Assembly (NCBI GenBank): GCA_029817715.1
Contig: JARUPY010000605.1
Coordinates: forward strand, 434,001 to 498,000
Origin: Melastoma dodecandrum
Taxonomy: Eukaryota; Streptophyta; Magnoliopsida; Myrtales; Melastomataceae
DNA: 64,000 nt
Direction: 5' to 3'
Shown here: positions 22,808 through 33,587 of the stretch, piece by piece
Layout of the letters: the number at the start of each line of letters is the position of its first letter
Position numbering within the stretch: the first letter of the stretch is position 1
Position numbers and translations under genes: made by a program
Notes under the pieces: model-generated
Database searches by the model: none
Told to the model about the DNA's origin: nothing
The model's input: the letters and a program-made list of their open reading frames with translations, nothing else

Positions 22808-24667
22808 CTAGTGGATGACGGCGTGGATAACGGGGACTTGATTCTGTTGCTTTTCGACGAGATGTTCTGCATCTTCGAGCTCGACCTGGCCATTCTTCCA
22901 GCCGATCGGACTCTGGAACAACGATTCGATCTGCTCCAAAGACTTGCCTTTCGTCTCGGGGACGAGCGTATAGACGAAGGCGATAGAAAGGGCAGAAATT
23001 GCAGAGAATACGAAGAAAGTACCGGCCACTGTGATCCAACGGGACATTGATAGGAAGGACATCGCCACCAGGCCGCTACACACCCTATTGCCAACCGCTC
23101 CAAGTGCAGCCGCCTGAGCACGCATCCGCAGAGGGTAGATCTCAGATGTGAGAACCCAGCAAATAGGCCCGATCCCGACAGAGAAGAAGGCCACGTTCCC
23201 GCATACAGAGAGGATCGCTAATGCAGCGCCGACATGCGCCCCCTTCAGCAAAGAGAGAGCTATCCCCACACAAAACAAGCAAGCAGTCATCCCGATCGTG
23301 CTGACATATAACAAAGGCTTCCTGCCAACTTTGTCGATGAGAATTATGGCGACCAATATCACTGCAGTCTTCGTAACGCCTACTGCCACTGTCGCCGCGA
23401 GGAGATTCCTATTGCCATGTATTCCAGCTGCCTTAAAGATCTCAGGGCTGTAATATACAGTGGCATCAATACCCGTAATCTGCTGGAAACACTGGATCCC
23501 ACAGCCTGTGATTAGCATTCTGCGGAGGGCAGGAGAAGGGCTCAAGAGTTCGCGCCAAACCGCTTTCTCTTCTGTCTTTTCTGCTTGGCCGATTCCAGCT
23601 GCAACAAGTATTTCTGCAAGCCGCTCTTCAACCTCTTTCTCATTGTCATTTGTCTTTAACAGCACTGCCCTCGCGTCATCAACCCGGTTTTGCAAAACCA
23701 ACCATCTCGGCGACTCGGGGATCACGAAAAGCGCAAAGCCAATGAAGGCAGAGGGAAGTATCCCAACTGCAAGCATCACCCTCCAGCTAATGTGTATTGA
23801 CAGGCCCGAGAACGCATAGTTTGATACGTACCCCAATAGGATTCCCAGGTTAATGAATATCTCTGGAAAGGAAGTGAGGGAGCCCCGGTTGACAGTCGGC
23901 GATATCTCGGCAATATAAACGGGTGCGATCATGACACCGAAGCCGATCCCAATCCCAGCTAAGAACCTTCCGATCATTAAGACTTCAAAGGAATGCGCGA
24001 AGGTCATGACGACAGCGCCTGTTTGGAAGACAAGAGCCGCCAAGGCCATGGTCCATTTCCTACCAATAACATCCGACGTTCTTCCCCCGGCCAAACTGCC
24101 GAAAAGTGAGAGGATACTCAGGCAGCCGATGAGAGTCTCCATCTGAACCTCGGTTATCTTGAGATCCTCCTGAATGAATATGATCGCACCACTCATCACC
24201 CCTACATCTGCGGATTGCAAGAACAAAAGAACGAACTGCAGTCATCGGCAACAGCATTGGACGACGAAACCAATCCCAGAAAGACACAGCAGGGGCTTAA
24301 ACTTCAACGAACCAAGATCGCCACCACACAAATCGCGGGGCGATCAAGCCCACATCTATAGTGAAACCCTGCAACCTACGACTGATCTGGGATCGTCCAA
24401 CGATGCCCAGGGCGAAGTCAAACCAAACACCTTCCCGACAAATCGGTAAGGATTCTTACCATATCCTAGGAGGACAGAGTTGAGGGAAGCGAAGACGGCG
24501 CAGGCGAACACGTACTTCCTGGTCCGGTTCTTCCTCTCCAACGGATGTTCCCCACCGGCCGCCGCCTCGTCGTCGACCCCCTCGTCGGAGGATCCCATCC
24601 TCCGATACTTGTTCATCCTCCCGAGGGAATCCCCAACCCCGTTCTCATCCATCCCGACAAGACCCAT
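22808..24667 (-). CDS. Polyol/monosaccharide transporter (PLT6-like), copy 1
   Basis: Two exons (24667-24460 and 24207-22808, intron 252 bases) give 535 residues of a major-facilitator sugar transporter. The acidic N-terminus leads into ASLNSVLLGYDVGVMSGAI, which spans the intron. Hallmarks follow: IGRKWTM in the loop between helices 2 and 3, PESPRWL at the end of helix 6, QQITGIDATVYYSPEIF in helix 7, and PETKGKSLEQIE after helix 12. Twelve membrane helices are expected. The sequence fits the polyol transporter clade, proton symporters of linear polyols and monosaccharides at the plasma membrane. It resembles the At4g36670 (PLT6) branch more than PLT5, from memory. A paralogue in the same orientation lies 3.2 kb away (27910-29577), so this is a tandem duplication. 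The frame is intact. Confidence 0.92.
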
Positions 24668-25530
24668 ATCTCCCTCTTCCCTTCTTACAAACTCGGAATC
24701 CCGCCCAGATTCATGTTTCCCAAGTTGGAGGACTCGGGTGTTGATATTTCTTTGGTGGGTCTAGAAGACTAGATCTGGGGGGGATGTAAAACACCAAGTG
24801 GGTCTCTTGGCCCTTTCTGTCGTTGAAGCAATTCCAACACCCAAAGGTTGTCCCTTTTTCATAGTTTAATCTTTTCCATGACAGTAGTTGCCTTCTTACA
24901 TCCGAGTTTCAGGGGCCACTTGTAATTTTATACAAAAGTTTTGGTTGTTGCTATTTAGTAATATATGAAATAGTATAGTTGAGAAAGATGTGATCCGTAA
25001 ATTCATACGAGCTTTTCGTAAAGCATGCATACGTTTAGTAATATTATACGAGTTTTTTTCATCATGTACTAATGAATTTTATAAATTTGAACAAGTCTTT
25101 CATTACGTTTTTTCATTATATACGAACTCGATGTAGTCTGAAGAAGACTATTACTTTATTTACTTCACTTGATGAACGGAAAGAGAGTTGCATTAAGGGA
25201 AATTGGCTTCGATGGGTGATTATATGTTATTAGCTAGAGCATAAATCACCAAGTTTTGTGGCAGGTGATAAGCAACTTCAGTCCTGCGACTCGAGTAATG
25301 GTAATTGACGGAATATGACACGAATTCAAGCCAAGTGATGTGGACGTACTTATTGGCAGCATTAGATGTATCGATATTACAGTTCTATTTAGCGGATATA
25401 TAGACAACATAAATTCTAACTTGTAATGTTAATCTTGGTTTTGATAATGACCTGAGAAGCTATGTTATAAAATCATAGTAATGTGTTATTGTAACATTTC
25501 GCTTATCTTTAGCGGTGAGCTTGAGTAGAG
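24668..25530. other. Intergenic region upstream of transporter copy 1
   Basis: Promoter side of the first transporter, becoming AT-rich from about 24880. No gene is seen. Confidence 0.5.
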
Positions 25531-27329
25531 TGTTGTTGAGCCACATCTAGCCTGAGCTATACGTTGCTACACTATGGAAAATCGTTACTGTTTTGCTCAC
25601 TGGAAATTTGGAAATAATATTTCCTTTTGCAATATATTTTGAATTATCTCGGAATATATTTAAAATAAATATTGACATATCTAAATACATTGGATAAGCT
25701 TTGGATTTTCCAAATCCGGCAATTCAAAATCAAATATTTCCTTTTCAATTAAAGATTTGAAAATAATATATTTTTATTATGGAAGTTAACAATTGCTCAA
25801 GTTAAATAATTTTTAAATTATGATTTGATTTCAATAATTGTTCCGATGAAATTATCGTCAAGTCAATTATATATATATAGTATTTTAATTATTTCATTCG
25901 GATGAAATTAATTAACCATGGGAAGTTACCGTTTGAGAAATTTTCATGTCTGTTTCAGCAATTGTTGAGCAGGTATCCGCTCAGATTTGTCGGATCCATT
26001 AATATTATGGAAATAAATCAATGAGAATTGTTCTAATGAACCTGGACACCTCCCACGAAGTTTTCACCATAAAAATCAGACAAGGCTCTCATATCAAAGG
26101 CGTCTGTGTGGTTGTCCAAAGCCTGTGTGATTTGTGTGAAGCTTTGAGGATCTGTGTGAGCTGTGTTATCGGCGGAGAACAGAAGGTGCTAAGTGATCGT
26201 CTGGTTCTTATCTTTCGCAACTGCGTGCGGGAGTGACAAAGGTTGTGTGCTACCTTAGTCGTCGTGAGAGGGACCATGTGTCCTCGGTGCGTTCAACAAG
26301 CGACTGAAGAATCGTCTAAGGGAAGCTAAGTGAATACCTGTTATGATTACAGTAACCAGTTGCTGACCCATTGGTAAGAAGCTGTCCTTGTCGTGTCTTT
26401 TCGTAGGAAACTCACGAACCTACGAAGTTTATGTAGTTAGACACGCACTTACGGGTGTGCGTCAGAAGTCTCGTACCTGCAGGGTAGAGCAGGAGTTGGA
26501 AATGCCGTCGGAGTGGAAAGAGGTCATCCCGAGCACGGGGGTGTTGTGCAGAAGTATCGACTTCCTGATACAGAGGGACAGTAGAGTAGGTTGTGTAGGG
26601 CCGCTGGAGCTAAAAATTCCACCTTAGGCACTTAGTGTGTAGTGCAACGAGTCACGGTTGTGGTAACCGTGTACGTCCGCTGTGTGTAGGACGGATACCC
26701 CGACTTCGCCGTGTGAGAAGTCAGGTTCTGCTGTGTGAGGAACCAACCCTTTTCTTTTGTTTTCTTTTCTGTTCTAAGTGACTCTCTTTGTAGTTGACTC
26801 TCTTGTGTTTATAGACAAGTTCTCATTAAAAGGAGACAAAAATTGGGTGGAAATCCTCTGTTGTGTGATTAAATGTTGAAGCATTCATTTGCTGTGAATC
26901 AGAAACGGGCTGCTCCCTGAACGCTAAAGCGATAACGTGTTGCGTGAGAATCCATTGAGCTACCAACTGCTGAGCGTGAGCATCCATCTGCTGGAAATGA
27001 GAAGATGTCCACTGAGTGAGGAGTTGATCATTGCCCCTATAGGATCTCTAATTTATTCAAGGATTCTAAATCTCACTTTGTGAGAAACTGAAAGCCTAGT
27101 GCAAGGGCATTTTGCACCAATTATATTATATAGTGGAACACCTCGTTGATGGAAAGTGAACGTAGGTCGATTAAGGCGAACCACTATATACTATTGTGTC
27201 CATTATGGTCGCGCAAACACTCGTACGAAAATCTACTCGACCAAATCGTAACTCTTACAGCGAAGCATATATCATAATCTGAGAAACGCTTTGTTGTGAT
27301 ACAGTACGTTTTCGCACTATACAACAACA
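25531..27329. mobile_element. Probable Copia-type LTR (solo or remnant)
   Basis: This AT-rich stretch has no coding capacity. Its right third carries a block near 27140-27205 (an AACGTAGG...CGAACCACTATA...TTGTGTCC pattern) that strongly recalls the R/U5 end of plant Copia LTRs. The proposed edges are TGTTGTTG (25531-25538) and CAACAACA (27322-27329), a perfect terminal inverted repeat. Flanks GTAGAG and GTAGTG are only an imperfect target duplication, so the borders are tentative. No polyprotein is nearby, so a solo LTR is likeliest. Strand is left open, but the U5-like block on the right implies plus orientation. Confidence 0.4.
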
Positions 27330-27909
27330 CGTAGTGGGGGCGTCATGCATATGTCGTCGGTGAAAAAGTAGCTTCGATCGGAAACCATAGTTGATGATAC
27401 TTTCAAGGTCGAGCTTTTCCTATTCCTGCTGGGGTGTAACCTCAGCCTAGGTACCGCCTTCAATATTGGAAAAGAAAACATATTTGCAACGCATGATGAT
27501 CTACTACTTTCGATTGTGCATCCCGACTTTTATGCGACTCTGTCAGGATTTTCAAGGGTAGGGGATTTAGAAATATCAATAGATGCACGTTATTGCTTAT
27601 GGTAATAATTGTTATTTCTTGTTCATTACATTTTCTTTGGAGAAAGTACCCCGCTTATATGCTAAATTGGATTCTCTTAATTATACTTAATGAAGGTCAA
27701 AAGAGGGAGGGTTTCAAAATGACACAGCGTGTCTGCTTCTTCCTGTCCGTTGTGGAAGAGTAAACGGACAGGAAAGGTATGGAATGGAGAAGTCAACCCA
27801 AGACCAATCTTCTTACACGTAGATAGACAGATGTTGCAGATAGTTCTGTCCTAACACCAGACAGTTGTTTTCTCTTTTGATCACCGTAAGAAACTAAAAA
27901 TAATATAAG
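27330..27909. other. Intergenic region between LTR and transporter copy 2
   Basis: 3' flank of the second transporter on the minus strand. No gene is seen. Confidence 0.5.
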
Positions 27910-29577
27910 CTATTTTGGCACGAGGAGATCGTCGACTTTGCTTCGTCTTGATTTGTTCTGGCCCTGAAACAATGACTCGGTCTGCTCCAGCGATTTGCCT
28001 TTCGTCTCGGGGACGAATGCATATACGAAGGCGACGGACAGTGCGGACAGAAGGAAAAATGTGAGGAACGCCCCACCGACGGTGATCGCACGGACCATCG
28101 ATAGGAAAGTCATGGAGATCAGGCCGCTGCACACCCTGTTGCCGATGGACCCGAGTGCCACAGCTAGCGCTCGTAGGCGTAAAGGGAAGATCTCGGATGT
28201 CAAGACCCAGCAAATGGGGCCTATGCCGATGGAAAAGAAGGCAACGTTCCCGCAGACAGAAAGGATTGCTAGGGAGATCCCGAGTGGGCCCGTTATGCCC
28301 AGAGAGAGAGTCGTTCCGGCAACGAATAGGCAAATTGTCATCCCGATTGTGCTGACGTACAACAAAGGCTTCCTGCCAAGCTTGTCGATCAGGACTATCG
28401 CGACTAGGATGAATATGGTCTTTGTCACGCCGACGGCAATGGTGGCCGCCAGGAGATTTGAGGTTCCCTCGACTCCTGCGTCCTTGAATATCCGAGGACT
28501 GTAGTATACTATCGCGTCGACTCCCGTGATCTGCTGGAAGCATTGGATCCCGATTCCGGTGATGAGCATCTGCCTTAGAGAAGCTGAAGGTTTCAGCAGA
28601 TCTCCCCAGGTTGCCTTATCTTCGTGATTCCTGGCTCTGCCAATATTTGTAGCCAATTTTATTTCGACTAGCCGGTCATCGACCTCATTCTCGGTTTCGA
28701 GGGTCTCTGAGAGCACCAACCGAGCATCATCGATTCGGTTTTGCATCATGAGCCATCTCGGAGACTCTGGGATCACAAAAAGCGCGACCCCGAGGAGAAC
28801 AGACGGCAGGATCCCAACGCCGAGCATAATCCTCCAACTCAGGTTCATTGGAAGGCCAGAAAATGCGTAGTTCGAGACGTAGCCGAGCAGTATCCCGAAG
28901 TTAATGAAGATCTCCGGAAAGGAGGTCAGAGACCCTCGGCTGACAGCTGGGGATATCTCAGCAATGTAGACGATAGCGGCTACATATCCAAATCCCGCTC
29001 CGATACCAGACAACAGCCTCCCAACCATCAATACCTCGAAGGACCAAGCCACCGTCATGATCAAGTTCCCGGCCTGAAACACCACCGAGGCTAACCCCAT
29101 TGTCCATTTCCTGCCGATCAAGTCCGCCGTTTTGCCACCCCCCAAGCTCCCGATAAGCGAAACGAAGCTCACAAAACCGACAAAGAATTCCACCTGAACC
29201 TCTGTGATCTTCAGATCTTCCTGAATGAAGAGTACAGCGCCGCTCATCACTCCGGCATCTGCATTTTTCGTCAACGAAAAGAACGTCGTCATCTTCCCAA
29301 TCAACGAAGGTGGCACCGAAAGCTTCATCCACGAGAGCTTACCGTAGCCAATAAGGATCGTGTTGAGGGAAGCAAAGACCGCCGAAGCAAACACGTATCT
29401 CCTGGTCGTCCTTCTCGTCCCGATATGACGGCGACACAGGGCCGCGTCGCCCTCCAGGTCATGGCCACCGACCTCCTCCGAATCCATCCTTCCGCAGTTG
29501 CTCATATACGTCATGGTCGTTGTTGAATCCGAGGCTTCGACGCGGATCATCTTCTCCAAGTTATGCCTTCTTCCCAT
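27910..29577 (-). CDS. Polyol/monosaccharide transporter (PLT-like), copy 2
   Basis: Two exons (29577-29343 and 29258-27910) give 527 residues. The intron is 84 bases long, in the same position and phase as in copy 1 (after the G of the GYD codon set). Motifs match copy 1: GYDAGVMSGAVLF across the junction, IGRKWTM, PESPRWLM, QQITGVDAIVYYSPRIF and PETKGKSLEQTE. The protein should be a twelve-helix plasma-membrane proton symporter for polyols or monosaccharides. Compared with copy 1 the termini differ strongly while the core is closely similar, so the duplication is not very recent. The intron is a multiple of three and free of stops, so unspliced RNA would still encode an open protein with 28 extra residues in the first outer loop region. 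A second Met ten codons in is a possible alternative start. Confidence 0.92.
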   Translation of the reverse strand: MGRRHNLEKMIRVEASDSTTTMTYMSNCGRMDSEEVGGHDLEGDAALCRRHIGTRRTTRRYVFASAVFASLNTILIGYGKLSWMKLSVPPSLIGKMTTFFSLTKNADAGVMSGAVLFIQEDLKITEVQVEFFVGFVSFVSLIGSLGGGKTADLIGRKWTMGLASVVFQAGNLIMTVAWSFEVLMVGRLLSGIGAGFGYVAAIVYIAEISPAVSRGSLTSFPEIFINFGILLGYVSNYAFSGLPMNLSWRIMLGVGILPSVLLGVALFVIPESPRWLMMQNRIDDARLVLSETLETENEVDDRLVEIKLATNIGRARNHEDKATWGDLLKPSASLRQMLITGIGIQCFQQITGVDAIVYYSPRIFKDAGVEGTSNLLAATIAVGVTKTIFILVAIVLIDKLGRKPLLYVSTIGMTICLFVAGTTLSLGITGPLGISLAILSVCGNVAFFSIGIGPICWVLTSEIFPLRLRALAVALGSIGNRVCSGLISMTFLSMVRAITVGGAFLTFFLLSALSVAFVYAFVPETKGKSLEQTESLFQGQNKSRRSKVDDLLVPK

Positions 29578-30325
29578 CGTCAGTCCAATGTTTTGATGGA
29601 AGGCTGGACGTGGGCCTTAAAAAATTGAATCACAGACACGAGCCAGAAATTGGGTTCCATAGATCCGGAATCAAATAAAACATCATCATCAACAACAACA
29701 ACAACAACATATTTCTAAATAATATTTAGAGAAGAAAAAATTGGGGGATTGGACAATCCCCATTTTTTGTATGTAATTATTGTAGAGCGAGTGAAAGGGC
29801 AGGGATTAGGTTGGGTGAACCCAACATTTAATTTCCCTGTTTAGAGGGTGGCCCATGGGGAAAATTAAAATTAAAATGTTTGGACCATCAGAGAAGGAAA
29901 AAGAGAGAGAAAAACGGACTAGGAATTTTATGATCCACGAAGAGTAATGACTTTTTGGTCCATATACGCTTTGCAAACATTGATCCATTTTATCATACTT
30001 ATTTTGAACATGCATCACGTTTCAATTTATGTTATTTTTCAAACCATTAAAGAAATAATTATAAAAATATTTTAGTCCTTTTTAGCTTATTAAGAGAAAG
30101 GAAAGTAAAAGTATATGAAGTTTTTCAAATTAAGAAATCTGTTTCATATGTTATTTTCAAATACCTCCAAAATAAATTCGGTGTTCGAAACACTGAGTCT
30201 ATAAATTACGTTTATAAATCGATCACACTTATTCAAAATATCAAAAATATCTATCCTATTGAATTCGGGTATTACAAACGGCGAATTCTTTCAACTTTTG
30301 ATTTTTAACGTCGAGTTCCCTGAAG
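29578..30325. other. Intergenic region upstream of STA1 and transporter copy 2
   Basis: Divergent promoter space between transporter copy 2 and STA1. It contains a CAT/CAA microsatellite near 29681-29710 and AT-rich DNA from 30020 to 30300. No gene is seen. Confidence 0.5.
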
Positions 30326-30376
30326 TGGGCTTAAGCCCAGTTTAGATGACAGGGCCCATCAATAAGGAATGGCCCA
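30326..30376 (+). promoter_or_regulatory. Site II-type promoter cluster of STA1
   Basis: TGGGCTTAAGCCCA (30326-30339) is a perfect palindrome made of two TGGGCY/RGCCCA elements. GGGCCCAT (30352-30359) and GGCCCA (30371-30376) follow within 50 bases. Such site II elements, bound by TCP factors, are typical of plant housekeeping promoters and lie 90-136 bases before the STA1 ATG. Confidence 0.55.
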
Positions 30377-30461
30377 AAGGCCCTGCCACCGCCCTCGCAT
30401 TCCTCTAATATGATCGCGCCGACCCAAAATTTTCGATCGCCCAGAATTAGAGAAGGAGAAG

Positions 30462-33400
30462 ATGGTGTTCCTCGTCTCCCCCACCGGGAAAACCCTAGCC
30501 CTAGCCCTAGACCCTTCGTCCTCCACCCTCGATGACCTACGCCTCTCCATCCACGCTCTCCTCCGCATACCCCCCGACCGCCAGCGCCTTATCCTCTCCT
30601 CCCCTTCAAGGCTCCTTCAACCTCCTGACCCTAACCCCGACGGGGGGCGTACCCCCCTCCTGTCCGATCTCGGTGTCCGTCCTTCCTCCACCCTTACATT
30701 CCACGTCCCCTTCTTCGGTGGCACTCTCGTACCCCCGCCCCCTCCCCCTGTCGCCGTGGCACCCCCTGCGCCCCCCTCGCGCCCCCGGCTCGATTTCCTC
30801 CACTCGAAGCCCCCACCGAACTATGTCGCCGGTCTCGGACGTGGTGCGACTGGTTTCACCACCCGTTCTGATATTGGTCCTGCACGTGCTGCGCCGGACC
30901 TTCCTGACCGGTCCCTTGGCGCCCCTGCCGCTGCTGCCGGTGGTCCTCTCGGACGTGGCCGTGGAAAGGGTGGGGATGAGGACGAAGATGAGGATGGGGA
31001 CGAGGAGAAGGGATATGATGAGAATCAGAAGTTTGATGAGTTTGAAGGGAACGACGTTGGCCTGTTTGCTTCTGCGGAGTATGATGAGGATGACAAGGAG
31101 GCCGATGCCGTCTGGGAGGCGATTGATCAGAGGATGGATTCAAGGAGGAAGGATAGGCGGGAGGCGAGGCTGAAGCAGGAGATTGAGAAGTACCGGGCTT
31201 CGAATCCAAAAATCACGGAGCAGTTTGCTGATTTGAAGAGGAAGCTGCATACTATGTCTGCGCAGGAGTGGGAGAGTATTCCTGAAATCGGTGATTATTC
31301 TTTGCGTAATAAGAAGAAGCGCTTTGAGAGCTTTGTGCCAGTTCCAGACACCATGTTGGAGAAGGCTAGGCAGGAACAGGAGCATGTTACTGCTCTGGAC
31401 CCAAAGAGCAGATCAGCTGGCGGCACCGAAACCCCATGGGCGCAGACCCCTGTCACTGACCTGACCGCAGTGGGTGAGGGAAGAGGTACTGTTTTGTCAT
31501 TAAAGTTGGATCGGTTGTCAGATTCTGTATCAGGATTAACCGTGGTTGACCCCAAGGGTTACTTGACTGACCTGAAAAGTATGAAAATTACTAGCGATGC
31601 GGAGATTTCTGATATTAAGAAGGCTAGGTTATTGTTGAAGAGTGTAACCCAGACCAACCCAAAGCATCCGCCTGGGTGGATTGCGGCTGCAAGGCTGGAG
31701 GAGGTTGCAGGCAAGCTTCAGGCTGCGAGGCAGCTGATTCAGAAGGGGTGTGAAGAATGTCCTAAGAATGAAGATGTTTGGATCGAGGCTTGTAGATTAG
31801 CAAGTCCCGATGAGGCAAAGGCTGTGATTGCAAGAGGTGTGAAATCAATTCCCAATTCTGTCAAGCTGTGGATGCAGGCAGCGAAGCTGGAGCATGATGA
31901 ATTGAACAAGAGTAGGGTGTTGAGAAAAGGGTTGGAAAATATACCTGATTCTGTTAGGCTGTGGAAAGCGGTGGTTGAGCTTGCAAATGAGGAGGATGCA
32001 AGATTGTTGCTACATCGTGCAGTAGAGTGCTGTCCTCTGCATGTTGAGTTGTGGCTGGCATTAGCAAGGTTGGAGACATATGATAATGCAAAGAAGGTTC
32101 TAAATAAAGCCAGGGAGAAATTGCCTAAGGAGCCTGCTATTTGGATCACTGCTGCTAAGTTGGAGGAGGCAAATGGAAACACTTCGATGGTTGGGAAGAT
32201 TATTGAGAGAGGTATAAGGGCTTTGCAGAGGGAGGGTGTTGTTATTGATAGGGAAGTATGGATGAAGGAGGCTGAAGCTGCGGAAAGGGCAGGATCAGTT
32301 GCTACATGTCAGGCCATCATCCGGAATACAATTGGGGTTGGTGTGGAGGAAGAGGATAGGAAGAGGACTTGGGTTGCTGATGCGGAGGAATGCAAGAAGA
32401 GAGGTTCAATCGAGACTGCTAGAGCTATATATGCACATGCTTTGACAGTATTTTTGACGAAGAAGAGCATTTGGTTGAAGGCTGCACAGCTTGAGAAAAG
32501 CTATGGCACAAGGGAGTCACTTGATGCGTTGCTCCGAAAGGCTGTCACTTATAGGCCACAGGCCGAGGTGTTGTGGTTGATGGGAGCGAAGGAGAAGTGG
32601 CTTGCTGGGGATGTTCCAGCTGCTCGAGCAATTCTTCAAGAAGCATATGCTGCAATCCCGAATTCTGAGGAGATATGGCTTGCTGCTTTCAAGCTAGAGT
32701 TTGAAAACCATGAGCCCGAGAGGGCAAGAATGCTTCTGGCCAAAGCAAGGGAAAGAGGAGGGACAGAAAGAGTATGGATGAAATCAGCTATGGTTGAGAG
32801 GGAACTGGGGAACACTGAGGAGGAGAGGAGGCTGCTTGATGAAGGCTTGAAACGCTTCCCATCCTTCTTTAAGCTGTGGTTAATGCTCAGTCAGCTGGAG
32901 GAACGGCTGAACAACCTTGAGAAAGCTAAGGATGCTTGTGAGTCAGGGCTGAAACATTGTCCCAATTGTATACCTTTATGGCAGTCTTTGGCAAGGCTTG
33001 AGGAAAACATTGATGGCATAAGCAAGGCCCGAGCTGTTCTCACCATAGCAAGGAAGAAGAATCCGCAGAATCCTGAGTTATGGCTTGCTGCTGTAAGAGC
33101 TGAATTAAGGCATGGGAATAAGAAGGAAGCTGATGTCTTGATGGCAAAGGCGTTGCAAGAGTGCCCAAAGAGTGGCATTCTCTGGGCTGCATCGATTGAG
33201 ATGGCTTCTCGTCCTCAACGCAAATCAAAGAGCGCGGATGCGCATAAGAATTGCAGCCATGATCCACATGTCCTCACAGCTGTTGCCAAGTTATTCTGGC
33301 AAGACAGAAAGGTGGATAAAGCAAGGACCTGGCTGAACAAGGCAGTGACACTTGCCCCTGATATTGGGGACTTTTGGGCCCTCTACTATAAGTTTGAGCT

Positions 33401-33587
33401 TCAACATGGGGATGATGATAAGCAGAAGGATGTGCTGAAGAGATGCGTGGCTGCGGAACCGAAGCATGGAGAGAAATGGCAAGCAATTGCGAAGGCAGTG
33501 GAGAACTCTCATGACCCGACTGAAGCCATTCTTAGGAAAGTAGTTATTGCTCTTGGCAGAGAGGAGGCTGAGAATAACAGGCAATAG
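30462..33587 (+). CDS. STA1: Pre-mRNA splicing factor STABILIZED1 / PRP6-like
   Basis: A single open frame of 1041 residues encodes the plant homologue of yeast Prp6 and human PRPF6, the U4/U6.U5 tri-snRNP bridging protein in the nucleus. Residues 1-80 form an N-terminal ubiquitin-like domain ([16 protein letters not shown], then [14 protein letters not shown]), a feature of the plant protein. The PRP1 N-terminal domain follows at about 105-300 ([20 protein letters not shown], then an acidic stretch and [10 protein letters not shown]). From about 370 to 1030 come HAT/TPR helical repeats, with many W-x-x-A-A and P-x-x-x-x-x-W patterns. Arabidopsis STA1 is also intronless and about 1030 residues, and is needed for splicing and mRNA stability under cold and heat stress. 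The start is supported by an A/G-rich leader and the site II promoter. No lesion is seen. Confidence 0.95.
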   Translation: MVFLVSPTGKTLALALDPSSSTLDDLRLSIHALLRIPPDRQRLILSSPSRLLQPPDPNPDGGRTPLLSDLGVRPSSTLTFHVPFFGGTLVPPPPPPVAVAPPAPPSRPRLDFLHSKPPPNYVAGLGRGATGFTTRSDIGPARAAPDLPDRSLGAPAAAAGGPLGRGRGKGGDEDEDEDGDEEKGYDENQKFDEFEGNDVGLFASAEYDEDDKEADAVWEAIDQRMDSRRKDRREARLKQEIEKYRASNPKITEQFADLKRKLHTMSAQEWESIPEIGDYSLRNKKKRFESFVPVPDTMLEKARQEQEHVTALDPKSRSAGGTETPWAQTPVTDLTAVGEGRGTVLSLKLDRLSDSVSGLTVVDPKGYLTDLKSMKITSDAEISDIKKARLLLKSVTQTNPKHPPGWIAAARLEEVAGKLQAARQLIQKGCEECPKNEDVWIEACRLASPDEAKAVIARGVKSIPNSVKLWMQAAKLEHDELNKSRVLRKGLENIPDSVRLWKAVVELANEEDARLLLHRAVECCPLHVELWLALARLETYDNAKKVLNKAREKLPKEPAIWITAAKLEEANGNTSMVGKIIERGIRALQREGVVIDREVWMKEAEAAERAGSVATCQAIIRNTIGVGVEEEDRKRTWVADAEECKKRGSIETARAIYAHALTVFLTKKSIWLKAAQLEKSYGTRESLDALLRKAVTYRPQAEVLWLMGAKEKWLAGDVPAARAILQEAYAAIPNSEEIWLAAFKLEFENHEPERARMLLAKARERGGTERVWMKSAMVERELGNTEEERRLLDEGLKRFPSFFKLWLMLSQLEERLNNLEKAKDACESGLKHCPNCIPLWQSLARLEENIDGISKARAVLTIARKKNPQNPELWLAAVRAELRHGNKKEADVLMAKALQECPKSGILWAASIEMASRPQRKSKSADAHKNCSHDPHVLTAVAKLFWQDRKVDKARTWLNKAVTLAPDIGDFWALYYKFELQHGDDDKQKDVLKRCVAAEPKHGEKWQAIAKAVENSHDPTEAILRKVVIALGREEAENNRQ

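Noticed and set aside
27881..28543. 220-codon frame over polyol transporter copy 2
   Set aside because: Out-of-frame shadow on the same strand as the real gene.
30532..31173. 213-codon frame overlapping the start of STA1
   Set aside because: It is an out-of-frame shadow of the GC-rich, low-complexity STA1 N-terminus with no family resemblance.
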